Of a stretch of 30,419 nucleotides of DNA, positions 16,340 to 25,351 are shown one piece after another. How positions within the stretch are numbered: position 1 is the first letter of the stretch; each line of letters begins with the position of its first letter. The DNA comes from an uncultured Bacteroidaceae bacterium. GTDB taxonomy: Bacteria; Bacteroidota; Bacteroidia; Bacteroidales; Bacteroidaceae. The translations under genes were made by a program, and so were the position numbers. Location: positions 1 to 30,419 of the forward strand of contig CAJGCU010000013.1 in the NCBI GenBank assembly GCA_904501945.1. Direction: 5' to 3'. The notes below the pieces were generated by a model. That model saw nothing but the letters and a program-made list of their open reading frames with translations. It had not been told where the DNA came from and searched no databases.

Positions 16340-18555
16340 TCATTGCAAATAGCTATTTCGTCTTCCGTGATTCTTATTGTCAAAGGTATAGAAATCTTGC
16401 TCTTCCCAATATTCATCCCAGTCAGAACGACCTTCCCACTCAGCTCTTGCCCCCCAGTCAAGGTCATCCCAGTTCTCGCCTGTTTCTCTGTTTATGAAAA
16501 TTCTGGAGTTCGTATCATGATAAACCACCATCGGCTCACCATTCTCGTCAACAATTTTTGAAGATTCCTTTGCAGATAAAACATTTTGTAGTACATTTGC
16601 AGCGGCTCCAAGGTGTGCGGAAGGGCTTAGACCCAAATTTGTTAAAAAAACGGCATCTTGGAGTTTTTCTATAGATGTAACTTCATGTAGATAAAATCTA
16701 TTATCTTCCATCCTTGTAATAACCACTTCGCAAACATATCTCTCATTATTAATTGTTATAGGAGCAGCAATTATAGCACTATCATAACCACGGTTCTTGT
16801 GATTTACATCATAGTTTATAAGTACACCGTTCTCTATAACATCCTTAACCGAAGCGTAAGCAATCGCCTTATTCCTACCCATCCCGTGGGCTAAGCTATC
16901 ATCTGCCCCTCTTCTATCAAGAATAACATCACCATACAACGGAGAAAGAGCCTTATTGCCTATACTGTCAAAATACTCGGCAACTTGGTCTGTTAAAGTC
17001 TTGCCTTCCAATCTCGCAAATTCGTTACCCGTGAGGTTTGCAACAGGTGTCCCGTTCAACAAGAAATTCTTCTTAAACCATGCCTCCCAATCCCCAAACC
17101 ACTTCTTGAAAGACTTGGTGCGAACCTGCGCCCACTGCTTCTCGGTCAAATGGGTAGGATTGCCATTGGGGGTTTTCATCCAAGTTCCGTTCTTCTTCGC
17201 TTCATCAATGATGAACTGCTCCTCTGCATTTCTGCCCTTGATGCTGAAGCGAGTTTTAACATTTTTTACATCAGAAAGTTTTGGATTCTCAAATTCTTCT
17301 ATTACCTTTGCACCCGAAGCGGAAGATGGAGCATTTAGCAGCGAATTATGCGCTGTGGAACCTTGCGAAATCCTCCGCTTTAATTCTTCCTCAGTAGCAG
17401 GATATAGCAAGTTAACCTTTTCTTTGCCCAACAACGTGTTAACATCCCTGCCGTAAGCGGATATTATGTTTGACAAATTAATAACACCATCCTGTAGAGA
17501 TACATTCACGCCCACACAAATATTCTTGCCATTGATTGTAGCATAAGTGTATATGCGATATTCGTTAGGCAAACCCTTATAACTTGTTATTGCCAAAGGA
17601 TTATTCAGGTTGTTAATCACATCAACCCATTCCTTGACACCCAGTTTGTGGTCTTCGTTGTCTGTGTGAGTTCTTGAGAACGTGAAGTCACCCACCATGA
17701 ACTTGCCCTTGATGCCGTACTGCTCAAGCAATGTTCCAGCATTGGCAATATGGAAATTAGAAGGCTCACCCTTTTTAGCCTGCTTGTTATTACGAAGATA
17801 ATTAAAGAATCCCGCCACGTTTGTGCCGTTCACTTTGTCATACATCGCAACAGCCTTGTTGGATGAAGACAGCCTTGTGTTCCGCGACAAAGCTATATCA
17901 CCCAAAGCATTCTGCAAGAATATCAGGTCTTCACTTGCAACATCTTCCGTCTCGGAAGCAAGAGTGCTTCTGCGTTGCTCTTCTGTATTTCTGCCCTTGA
18001 TGCTGAAACGGATGCCCTCCGATTCCTTATTGATAAGACGTGCTCTTGACTTCTCATTGCCAGCTCTGTAAGTAGCAATTTCAATGCCGTTCTCCTTCAA
18101 GCCATCGAGGATTGCTTGTATCGCGATCCTTCCATATCAACTTCACACCGCCGCCATACAGCTTGCGCATCAGCCAGTCACGCATGGACACAACTTCCCC
18201 AAGAGAAGAGAGGAATTCTGATTTGGATATTTTTTTCTCTGCCTTTTCTTTGGAAGTTTCTGAATTTGTTGTACCTTTGTCGGCAGAAGATGTAGGAGCA
18301 TTCATGCTGGTCGAAGGAGTAGTGCCGCTTTGTTCTCCTGAGAGCGATGCTTCAGCAGTTTCGGCAGACTGCTTATCCGTAGTATGGCGGTTATACACTT
18401 CTTTTCTATTTCTACCGTAGGATGTCTTGAATATTCCTGCGGTATTTATATTCCAAAAAGTTCCATCTCCAGACAATTCAACCATCAGAGTTTTATTATG
18501 CTTGTCTGTCTATTGAATTCAGTGCATTTATTCGCTTTAGAAATTCAAACACCAT
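16340..18555 (-). pseudogene. Frameshifted fragment of a phage-type polyvalent protein
   Basis: Three minus-strand frames continue one another in sense: 18555-18496 (VFEFLKRINALNSIDRQA), 18500-18081 (GDGTFWNINTAGIFKTSYG, then a Ser/Thr-rich linker) and about 18123-16340 (586 residues from a TTG, or more if IQAILDGLKENGIE is included). The joins need small indels near 18499 and 18121. The order is: the end of a nuclease-like domain (PBECR type), a linker, FSIKGRN, a MuF C-terminal-like domain (112-245), a second FSIKGRN, an LPD-type domain with WFGDWE (about 320-482) and the start of an ADP-ribosyltransferase domain (VVYHDTN) that ends early. Such fusions belong to phages and conjugative elements; no other phage gene is near. 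Domain names are from memory of that family. Confidence 0.75.
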
Positions 18556-18970
18556 TGGGGAATTAGCGAGCCTCACGCATTGACATCAACAAACTCCATT
18601 TTATCTTCACCGTCTATATTATATTTAAAATACCGTATACGAAATATTTTAACCACCATGTTGATAATATTATGCACACGGTGAGCACTTGGGATTCATT
18701 CCTTGTTTTCAATACCACAATACTACCTCTCGATAATGAGATATGGATACCAGGTAAGAAAGAAGTGTTGTTTCGTCAATCTCACGTTAACAGATACATA
18801 CTGGTACAGGAGTCTTGCCCTTAAACTTTCCTATGTGAATTATTCCGTCATTGCGATTCACTTGGGGTATGCCGCATAACATAATTTCGTTCTATCTCAC
18901 TACGAAATTGCGATGAGGGGCACATCGTTTCTAAAGCATTTATGACAGAAAAAAGAAAATGAGGTAACAA
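18556..18970. other. Gene-poor stretch with short open frames, probably decayed mobile DNA
   Basis: I see no convincing gene. Two short minus-strand frames look protein-like: 18573-18659 (28 codons, MVVKIFRIRYFKYNIDG and so on) and 18787-18882 (31 codons, ending in GKFKGKTPVPVCIC). Both are bounded by stops and neither matches anything I know. They are probably remnants of the same mobile DNA as the polyvalent fragment downstream. The base composition is AT-rich and no promoter or terminator was found inside. Confidence 0.35.
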
Positions 18971-19285
18971 AAGAGGGCACGCCTTAATATGGCATGTCCT
19001 CTTATAAGAAGCGGGGAGGAGATGTGATGAAACTCCGACGTAATAAGATTTGAGCATTTGCCGCCCTTTGTAATCCACCGACTCAAAGGTTTCCAGAAAC
19101 CGAATCTCCATATTCAACGATATGGCGACTTCTGGGTTGTGGCCCGCCATCAGACGGCAAAATCATCTCGGTTTCAATAAATAATTTGATGAGTATCCCG
19201 ATCGATCCTGTACCCCCGCTGTATGTTAACTTCCGTCTTCATGCCCAAACACGCTTGCCTGAAAGACTTCCATTTCTCTTATTTT
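18970..19285 (-). ncRNA. Candidate structured non-coding RNA, about 310 nt
   Basis: Evidence for a free-standing minus-strand transcript: a good promoter just upstream (19289-19319), an intrinsic terminator at the end (18971-19003), and stems in between. Arms at 19122-19127 and 19145-19150 (ATGGCG/CGCCAT) pair perfectly; arms 19088-19093 and 19096-19101 (GGTTTC/GAAACC) do too, extended by 19080-19084 with 19102-19106 through a G-U pair that exists only in the minus-strand RNA. It does not show the conserved blocks of RNase P RNA, tmRNA or tRNA. A frame of 100 codons (18848-19150) overlaps but runs through the terminator stem, so coding is less likely. The family is not identified; 6S RNA is one option. 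Confidence 0.4.
18971..19003 (-). terminator. Intrinsic terminator of the candidate RNA
   Basis: A 13-bp stem with one mismatch and one G-U pair (18971-18983 with 18991-19003) and a 7-nt loop. On the minus strand it is followed by TTTTGTTACC, a short T-run. It is positioned to end the candidate RNA described above, as no coding gene lies directly upstream. Confidence 0.65.
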
Positions 19286-19288
19286 TAG

Positions 19289-19319
19289 CAAAGGTAAGTC
19301 TTTCTGATGAAAATAGCAA
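19289..19319 (-). promoter_or_regulatory. Bacteroidetes promoter for the candidate RNA
   Basis: On the minus strand TTG (19319-19317), exactly 20 nt, then TACCTTTG (19296-19289). The spacing equals that of the rpoD promoter in this window. It overlaps the htrA terminator and faces away from htrA, towards the candidate RNA. Confidence 0.6.
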
Positions 19320-19347
19320 GGGATTTGGAAAAAAAATCCAAATCCCT
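19319..19347 (-). terminator. Terminator after htrA
   Basis: Perfect 11-bp stem (AGGGATTTGGA, 19319-19329, with TCCAAATCCCT, 19337-19347) and a 7-nt A-loop (T-loop on the minus strand), 24 bp past the htrA stop. The outer pairs 19316-19317 with 19349-19350 extend it. The minus-strand tail is TGCTATTTT. Confidence 0.75.
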
Positions 19348-19370
19348 CGCATTTTTAACATTCAGCAAAA

Positions 19371-20894
19371 CTATTCACCAAGCAGAACAGCGAATGACAT
19401 TGACCTTCCTGAAGGTGTTTTTCCCCATATCCAAAGGGTTTGTTCGTCACTTGCCTGTGCATTTCTGAAGACTGTTTCCAAATCTGATTGTGACTTGATA
19501 CTTTGGTTGTTTATCTTCAAGATAATGAAGTTTTCTGGCATTCCTGCATCTTTCAGATAACCAGAAGTCAACTTCACAACCTGCAAACCATAAGAGAGAT
19601 TTAAAGTTTCCTTCTGCTTGTCGGTAAGTTCCTTAAATTCAGCGCCAAGTGCATCAATATTCTGCGCCTTTATCACATTAGTGTTTCCTTTCGCATTACG
19701 GAATGTGATAACTGCCGTCTTCTCTTTCTTTTCGCGAATATAGCCTACTTTAGCCTTGTCTCCTGGCAAATATTTTGTTGTTACTTCTTGAAGTTCTGAC
19801 ATCTTCGTAATTTCCTTTCCATCAACAGAAACAATGATGTCACCTTGTTTCAATCCTGCTTCAGCTGCAGCTCCTCCTTCAACTACTTCGTCCACATACA
19901 CACCATCAACAGTGCCGAAATCAGCCTTGAAATCGCTATCCTTAGACTTCTCGCTCGTCACATAATCATGTAAAGTCATACCACTAATGCCAAACATTGC
20001 ACGCTGAACCGTACCATACGAACGGAGGTCAGTCACCACTTTCTTCATAATAGTCGTAGGAATGGCAAAACCATAACCAGTAAATGAACCCGTCTGCGAA
20101 TAGAGCATCGCGTTGATTCCTACCAACTCACCTCGAACATTTACCAATGCACCTCCAGAATTTCCTTGATTGATAGCAGCATCGGTCTGTATAAATGATT
20201 CAATTCCATTCTTGCTTGCGCGAAGATTACGTGCTTTAGCAGAAACGATACCAGCAGTCACAGTAGAAGTAAGATTAAAAGGATTGCCAACAGCAAGAAC
20301 CCATTCGCCCACTTTCAGGTTGTCGGAATCACCTATGACAATCGCAGGAAGACCTGTTGCATCAACTTTCAGCAGAGCAAGATCTGTGTCGCTATCAAGA
20401 CCTATAACACGTGCCGTAAACTCTCTATTATCATTCAGCGTAATAGTAATCTCATCGGCATTCTCTACAACGTGATTATTAGTAACTATATAGCCATCTT
20501 CTGAAATAATCACTCCAGAACCAGCTGATTCACGCTTAGGTGTTTGCATCTGCCTGCGTTGAGTTCCACCCTGGCCGCGTCCAAAAAATTCCCCAAAGAA
20601 ATCAGCAAAGGGATCTTGATACTCGATCGTTCTGGTTTTACTAACTTGCACACATTTTATATAAACAACTGCATTACAAGCTTTCTCGGCAGCCTCTGTC
20701 AAATCAACAGGCTGCGACACAGGCAGAGCTGTATTGGACAGTCGCATCAACTTAGGCTGCTCCATTGCCAATTCCTGTACAGGCAAATCTTTTTCATTCG
20801 TTTTTTGTGCTAACGAGTACGCAAATGCTCCTGTCAATCCAGAGAAAAAAGCTACACCTAGCAACGCACCATAAAATTTTGTTTTTTGTTTCAT
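19371..20894 (-). CDS. htrA: Periplasmic serine protease, HtrA/DegP family
   Basis: Envelope protease and chaperone of 507 residues. An N-terminal hydrophobic segment (about 8-27) exports or anchors it. The trypsin-like domain has the catalytic triad His141 (NNHVV), Asp171 (DTDLALL) and Ser246 (GNSGGAL). Two PDZ domains follow, at about 298-395 and 410-500, the first with the typical GLKQGDIIVSVDG. It degrades misfolded envelope proteins under stress. In many Bacteroidales htrA lies near rpoD; here the polyvalent-protein fragment and the RNA candidate separate them. The ATG at 20892-20894 is used. It is followed by a terminator and appears to be a single-gene unit. Confidence 0.95.
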   Translation of the reverse strand: MKQKTKFYGALLGVAFFSGLTGAFAYSLAQKTNEKDLPVQELAMEQPKLMRLSNTALPVSQPVDLTEAAEKACNAVVYIKCVQVSKTRTIEYQDPFADFFGEFFGRGQGGTQRRQMQTPKRESAGSGVIISEDGYIVTNNHVVENADEITITLNDNREFTARVIGLDSDTDLALLKVDATGLPAIVIGDSDNLKVGEWVLAVGNPFNLTSTVTAGIVSAKARNLRASKNGIESFIQTDAAINQGNSGGALVNVRGELVGINAMLYSQTGSFTGYGFAIPTTIMKKVVTDLRSYGTVQRAMFGISGMTLHDYVTSEKSKDSDFKADFGTVDGVYVDEVVEGGAAAEAGLKQGDIIVSVDGKEITKMSELQEVTTKYLPGDKAKVGYIREKKEKTAVITFRNAKGNTNVIKAQNIDALGAEFKELTDKQKETLNLSYGLQVVKLTSGYLKDAGMPENFIILKINNQSIKSQSDLETVFRNAQASDEQTLWIWGKTPSGRSMSFAVLLGE

Positions 20895-21180
20895 AGTCTT
20901 TGTGTTGTTCTATTATTTGTTAATTAGTAATTTATTAATTCTGCATCCAATGTTTAATCATCTTTTGTCATATTTTTTCAAAGGACGAACTATTATACAA
21001 TCAAACAATCTCGCAAAAACACAAAAATGCTCGTTTTTTGTTGATTTCGGAAACAAAATAACAACAAATCATCGTAATAACAAAACATTTCAAAGAGGTT
21101 TTTCTTTTTCTTTGAAATAGTTTAACAAATAGAACGAATTTGTTAACAGGGTTTAAGAAATTTTCTTAAAGAATTCACAA
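20895..21180. other. AT-rich spacer between htrA and the nucleotidyltransferase gene
   Basis: No gene is seen. It should hold the htrA promoter, but no clean TAnnTTTG is present; a TATAAT-like sequence occurs near 20995 on the minus strand. The near-palindrome at 21152-21170 (TTTAAGAAA, one base, TTTCTTAAA) could end the operon upstream, although no T-run follows it. Confidence 0.35.
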
Positions 21181-21948
21181 TTAATTAACACTTAAATTCT
21201 GCAAATAAAAATCCTCTGCTTTCGTTATCATATCTATTTTCCCTACATCAAACAACTGAAGTTTAGGGTCAAAACAACACCGAATATCCACTTGATGACA
21301 AATACTAAGATAAAAATCAATAATGGAGAATCGACCTTGCCAATCATCCATAAGAGGGAGAAGAGAAGGATGAAAAACTTGTATGCCTGAATAAGCATAC
21401 TTTTGAAAGTGCGAATTAATCACCGACAGTTGATAATCCACCTCTAATGCCTTAATTTCAGGGTATGGTGACTTGATTTCTCCTGTTGCAATATTGGTCC
21501 AACCAACAAGGCGGCTTGTACTATCAAAAAGAAGATAGCGTTGAGTATCTCGCTGAGAAACAAGAAGAACTGTAGAGGACGCACTATTATAAAGAGAAAG
21601 GATATCAGCATTGGACAGAATATCAACATTGTGCACAAGAATTGGAGCATCATGAGAAAAAAGAGTCGCAGCTTGCTTAAGCCCACCACCCGTTTCGAGC
21701 AGCAAATTAGTCTCATCACTAAACTTGATATTGACACCAAAGCCATCGTTCAACTCAACAAAATCAATAATTTGCTGAGCAAAATGATGAACATTGATAA
21801 CAATCTCATTTACGCCTACTTTTTTCAACTTCTCAATAAGGATTTGTATAAGCGGTTTCCCACATATTGGCACCATTGCTTTAGGCATAGTGTCTGTTAG
21901 AGGCTTAAGCCGAGTGCCAAGACCTGCTGCGAAAATGAGTGCATTCAT
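21181..21948 (-). CDS. MurU-like nucleotidyltransferase
   Basis: 255-residue sugar-phosphate nucleotidyltransferase. The signature loop FAAGLGTRLKPLTDTMPKAM (about 6-25) with GKPL binds the nucleotide, and Asp109 in HNVDIL is the metal ligand; GGGLKQA fits the same family. Close relatives include MurNAc-1-phosphate uridylyltransferase (MurU) and mannose-1-phosphate guanylyltransferase. The adjacent AmgK-like kinase makes MurU the better reading, since AmgK and MurU form a peptidoglycan-recycling shunt that yields UDP-MurNAc in Pseudomonas and others. The gene lies 21 nt behind the kinase and is the last of the operon. MurU function is inferred from context. Confidence 0.82.
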   Translation of the reverse strand: MNALIFAAGLGTRLKPLTDTMPKAMVPICGKPLIQILIEKLKKVGVNEIVINVHHFAQQIIDFVELNDGFGVNIKFSDETNLLLETGGGLKQAATLFSHDAPILVHNVDILSNADILSLYNSASSTVLLVSQRDTQRYLLFDSTSRLVGWTNIATGEIKSPYPEIKALEVDYQLSVINSHFQKYAYSGIQVFHPSLLPLMDDWQGRFSIIDFYLSICHQVDIRCCFDPKLQLFDVGKIDMITKAEDFYLQNLSVN

Positions 21949-21969
21949 AATATAGTGATTAATATGAAT

Positions 21970-23490
21970 TTAGGATTGAGGAATTAGAATTTGAGTTATT
22001 CCTTGTTCGCGATGATAAACACGGACCTCTATACCAAACTTTTCACAAATATGCTCTGCTACATGCTGCGCACTATAAACGGAACGATGACGACCGCCTG
22101 TACAGCCAAAAGAGATTTGCATGTTTGCAAAACCTCGCTCTTTAAAGCGTGCCACATGAAAATCGACAATTTTGTACACACTATCGAGAAAAGCAAGTAT
22201 TTCCCCATCGGATTCGAGGAATTCAATCACAGGTTGGTCAAGGCCTGTAAGAGGCTTATACTCGTCATAACGCCCAGGGTTATGCGTACTTCGGCAATCA
22301 AACACATACCCTCCTCCATTACCTGTTTCATCTTCTGGAATACCTTTTTTGAATGAAAAGGAGAAGACACGGACAACAAGTGGAGTTGAAGTATCTTTAT
22401 TAAGATAGGTATTGTCGTTTTGCAGATAAGTTGCCACTTTTGCCTTCTTCGCGGACTCTTTCTCCCTGCTTGCTTCTTCTTGAGCATTAAGAGCTATTAG
22501 TTCTTGGGCAACTTCTTTGAGATAAGGATATGATTCACAAACACCCAAAGCAAGCTCACTTCCTAAATTACAAATAGCCAAAGGGATGCTTTTAGCAAAA
22601 TACTCTTTCCTTTCCCAAAGACCACGATAGCCATAAGCACCAAGCACCTGAAGGATACGGAAAAGGACAAAAAGATGTAAACGCTTCACAAACGTCTCTT
22701 TCTCAATTGATTTATAAGGTTGCAAAGCCTCAAGATATTCATCTATCAAAAGGTCGCGTTCTGAATCAGAAAATCTCGCAGACGACTGCCATAAAAAAGA
22801 GGCCACATCATAGAAAATAGAACCTCGACGGCCTCCTTGAAAGTCGATGAAATAAGGTTTCCCTTCTTTTAGCATGACATTTCTTGACTGAAAATCACGA
22901 TAAAGAAAAGTATTTTCTTGTTCAGCAAGAAGATCATCCGCCAAGCGTTCAAAATCTTGTTGCAATTTGAACTCATTGAATTCCAAACCTTTCAATTTCA
23001 GAAAACAATATTTGAAATAATTGAGGTCAAACATGATGCTCGTTCTATCCATCTCTTGCTGAGGATAACAATGCACAAAAAGGTTGCTTGCATTTTTATC
23101 CACTAACGGCAAGAACTGAAAACGTGGCAACATTTTAATGGTTGCACGTAAAGCATCTAGTGCTTCTGCATCTAATGTGCCATCCTTTTGGCGATGCTGC
23201 AACATCAACGAATATAACGATTCATCTCCACAATCTTCCTGTAAATACACCATTCTATCATCAGAGACAAACAGCACTTCAGGAACAGGTAAATTGCTTC
23301 GTTTAAATATTTGTGCCAACGCAAGAAATGCTTCGTTCTCCTCTTTATTGGTTCCTATAACTGCTATTAAGCTTTCCTTTTCACCCATGACACGAAAGTA
23401 GCGACGATTGCTACCTGCACCCGCCAAAGGAACAATACATTGAGGATTATGCCCTGTCAAATATTGATTGATTTGATAAACTCTTTCCAT
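21970..23490 (-). CDS. AmgK-like sugar kinase fused to a RapZ C-terminal domain
   Basis: A 506-residue two-domain protein. Residues 1-330 form an aminoglycoside-phosphotransferase-type kinase: catalytic loop YRDFQSRN with Asp199 and Asn204, and FIDFQGG with the metal-binding Asp216. This is the family of AmgK, which phosphorylates MurNAc and GlcNAc at C1. After a charged linker (340-365), residues 370-506 are a RapZ C-terminal domain with the hallmark GCTGGRHRS (462-470) and the preceding DCR and HNPGR motifs. The N-terminal P-loop domain of RapZ is missing. In E. coli that C-terminal domain binds glucosamine-6-phosphate and a small RNA. It lies 2 nt behind the permease and 21 nt ahead of the MurU-like gene. 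Confidence 0.88.
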   Translation of the reverse strand: MERVYQINQYLTGHNPQCIVPLAGAGSNRRYFRVMGEKESLIAVIGTNKEENEAFLALAQIFKRSNLPVPEVLFVSDDRMVYLQEDCGDESLYSLMLQHRQKDGTLDAEALDALRATIKMLPRFQFLPLVDKNASNLFVHCYPQQEMDRTSIMFDLNYFKYCFLKLKGLEFNEFKLQQDFERLADDLLAEQENTFLYRDFQSRNVMLKEGKPYFIDFQGGRRGSIFYDVASFLWQSSARFSDSERDLLIDEYLEALQPYKSIEKETFVKRLHLFVLFRILQVLGAYGYRGLWERKEYFAKSIPLAICNLGSELALGVCESYPYLKEVAQELIALNAQEEASREKESAKKAKVATYLQNDNTYLNKDTSTPLVVRVFSFSFKKGIPEDETGNGGGYVFDCRSTHNPGRYDEYKPLTGLDQPVIEFLESDGEILAFLDSVYKIVDFHVARFKERGFANMQISFGCTGGRHRSVYSAQHVAEHICEKFGIEVRVYHREQGITQILIPQS

Positions 23491-23492
23491 TT

Positions 23493-24698
23493 CTATTCTT
23501 TTCCTTTCCAGATATTAATCACTTTTTTTCTAATCACAATGACATGGAAAACACTAACAATTACCAACAGAAGTAATCCTGCTAAAAACGCAGGAAGAAC
23601 TCCCTGTACACTCATATTAGGAAAGAAACTCTCAAAATAACTAAGATATACAGCTCTAACTATCAGCATGACAACAATGGCAAGTATCAGAACCAATACA
23701 TTCAAACTTATTGTCATTGCTTGGTAAGGGAACGAAACTTTAGCAGGAGAATAGCCAAGCAGCAACAAATTCTCGAGTTTAGCACTATTTTTTTGCACAA
23801 GCAGAAAAATGCTCAACATCAAAATATAGAATGAAAGAAGACTAATAACAATGCCTATCGCCATTACTATGCTTACAATTACACGTAAAACAAAAGTTGT
23901 TTTTGACGCATCCAGTTTATCGGCATCTGTCTCATAACCGCGCTCTTGAAGAAAACTTGCAACACGTTCATCTGCCGGATTTGTCACTTCTACGACAAGG
24001 CGAGTTGGATCTTTCGCCACATTCGAATTCATGTATTTTCCATTCGCCCATTGCATAAATACCTCAGGTACAAGAATAGTGTTCAAACGCGACGAAAAGC
24101 CAACAATCCTACCAAAAAACTCATCATTTTCACCATTCCTCCCTATCAGAATCTTCAATCTCATAGCTCCTAAGATTCCCTCACTAAGCTTTGGCAATCC
24201 TTTACCTTGAGCATAACCAAAATTATACAAATCAAGATAGTTCTTGGGTAAAATAATAGGTATCTCATCACTCCCCTCTACATAACGCCACGCATCACTT
24301 TTTACATCAACAAAATCATCTGGAACACTTTCAAAGAACATCTCGGTCGAGAAATTCATAAACCCCTCCACTTCAAATTGCGCTCGTACGTTAAAAGAGC
24401 TTGGAGTAAACGCTCCTATACGTTCTACAAAACCAGATTCCTTAAATTCATCTATTTCCTCTTCTGTAAATGTATTCTGTGCACCTGTAAATGCTGACAT
24501 GGCTCCGATTTCCTTATTGACAATTACATAATCAGACTTCATGAAGCCATCCTCATTCCCAAGTTCCTGATAATCATTATAGAACTGAATACCAATCAAG
24601 ACAATCGCCACACCAACAAGATTGGCAAAGAAGAATCCCGCAAATTGCGAAATACTGATATGCTGACGTAAAAGTTTCCAAATCAAATTCATCTTCAT
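23493..24698 (-). CDS. FtsX-like ABC transporter permease
   Basis: 401-residue membrane protein with one hydrophobic segment near the N-terminus (about 18-38), a large extracytoplasmic region of about 240 residues, and three further spans from about 275, 325 and 375, the MacB/FtsX topology. The longest frame starts one codon earlier at a GTG; the ATG at 24696-24698 (MKMNLIWK) is preferred. It pairs with the ATPase gene 8 nt upstream and a lipoprotein gene before that. The substrate is unknown; lipoprotein, cell-wall enzyme regulation or drug export would all fit the family. It ends 2 nt before the kinase-RapZ gene. Confidence 0.85.
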   Translation of the reverse strand: MKMNLIWKLLRQHISISQFAGFFFANLVGVAIVLIGIQFYNDYQELGNEDGFMKSDYVIVNKEIGAMSAFTGAQNTFTEEEIDEFKESGFVERIGAFTPSSFNVRAQFEVEGFMNFSTEMFFESVPDDFVDVKSDAWRYVEGSDEIPIILPKNYLDLYNFGYAQGKGLPKLSEGILGAMRLKILIGRNGENDEFFGRIVGFSSRLNTILVPEVFMQWANGKYMNSNVAKDPTRLVVEVTNPADERVASFLQERGYETDADKLDASKTTFVLRVIVSIVMAIGIVISLLSFYILMLSIFLLVQKNSAKLENLLLLGYSPAKVSFPYQAMTISLNVLVLILAIVVMLIVRAVYLSYFESFFPNMSVQGVLPAFLAGLLLLVIVSVFHVIVIRKKVINIWKGKE

Positions 24699-24706
24699 CA
24701 CACAAA

Positions 24707-25351
24707 TTAAAGGTTAAACACTTGGTCGTAAGGCAGTTCTATATGCTTGCCTATACTCGTTGCCACAATGCCTGCTCCCTGCTTCTTTGCCTCAGCCATC
24801 ATGACACGCCCCATGATTTCAGAATTCGTATCATCCAAATGGCTTATCGGCTCATCAACAAAAAGAAAATCAAAAGGCTGACAGAGTGAACGTATCAATG
24901 CCACACGCTGTTGCTGCCCAAGCGACATTTGCCCTATCTTAACATCCTGTTTGTCCGTAATACCAAGAATATCAAACCACTCCAAGATCTGTTTTTTCTT
25001 CTGCATGCCTGTCAACTTGTTTTTAATCTGCACATTTTCTAATGCAGTCAATTCGGGAAACAAGCGTAGCTCTTGCCACAACAAAGAAATATGTTTCTTA
25101 CGAACACTTGTCCACTGGGCGATAGTATATTGACTAATATCTTCTCCATCAAAAAGAATTTGTCCTTGATAATCGCGGCGATAACCATATATATAACTAC
25201 ACAACGACGACTTTCCTGTACCTGAATTAGCTTCCAGCAGATATGTTTTTCCTTTTTCAAAAGTGATATCCTTTTGCCAGATGTCACTTCCAATATCCAT
25301 ACGATTTTGGAATACGTTTGGAAGTGTATTGACCAGTTGTATATTATTCAT
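24707..25351 (-). CDS. ABC transporter ATPase subunit
   Basis: 214-residue ATPase with Walker A NSGTGKSS (42-49), Q-loop Gln93 (LLWQEL), the signature SLGQQQR (143-149) and Walker B FLFVDEP (162-168), in the right order. It is of the small LolD/MacB/FtsE type that energises FtsX-like permeases, and the permease follows directly. The start codon ATG lies immediately next to the stop of the lipoprotein gene, so translation is probably coupled. The N-terminus is slightly short and unusual compared with LolD. Confidence 0.92.
   Translation of the reverse strand: MNNIQLVNTLPNVFQNRMDIGSDIWQKDITFEKGKTYLLEANSGTGKSSLCSYIYGYRRDYQGQILFDGEDISQYTIAQWTSVRKKHISLLWQELRLFPELTALENVQIKNKLTGMQKKKQILEWFDILGITDKQDVKIGQMSLGQQQRVALIRSLCQPFDFLFVDEPISHLDDTNSEIMGRVMMAEAKKQGAGIVATSIGKHIELPYDQVFNL

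Noticed and set aside
18848..19150. Minus-strand open frame of 100 codons
   Set aside because: It runs through a strong terminator stem and several RNA-like stems, and has no recognisable family. A non-coding RNA explains the region better, although coding is not fully excluded.
19186..19560. Plus-strand open frame of 124 codons
   Set aside because: It crosses the htrA terminator and overlaps the end of htrA in antisense.
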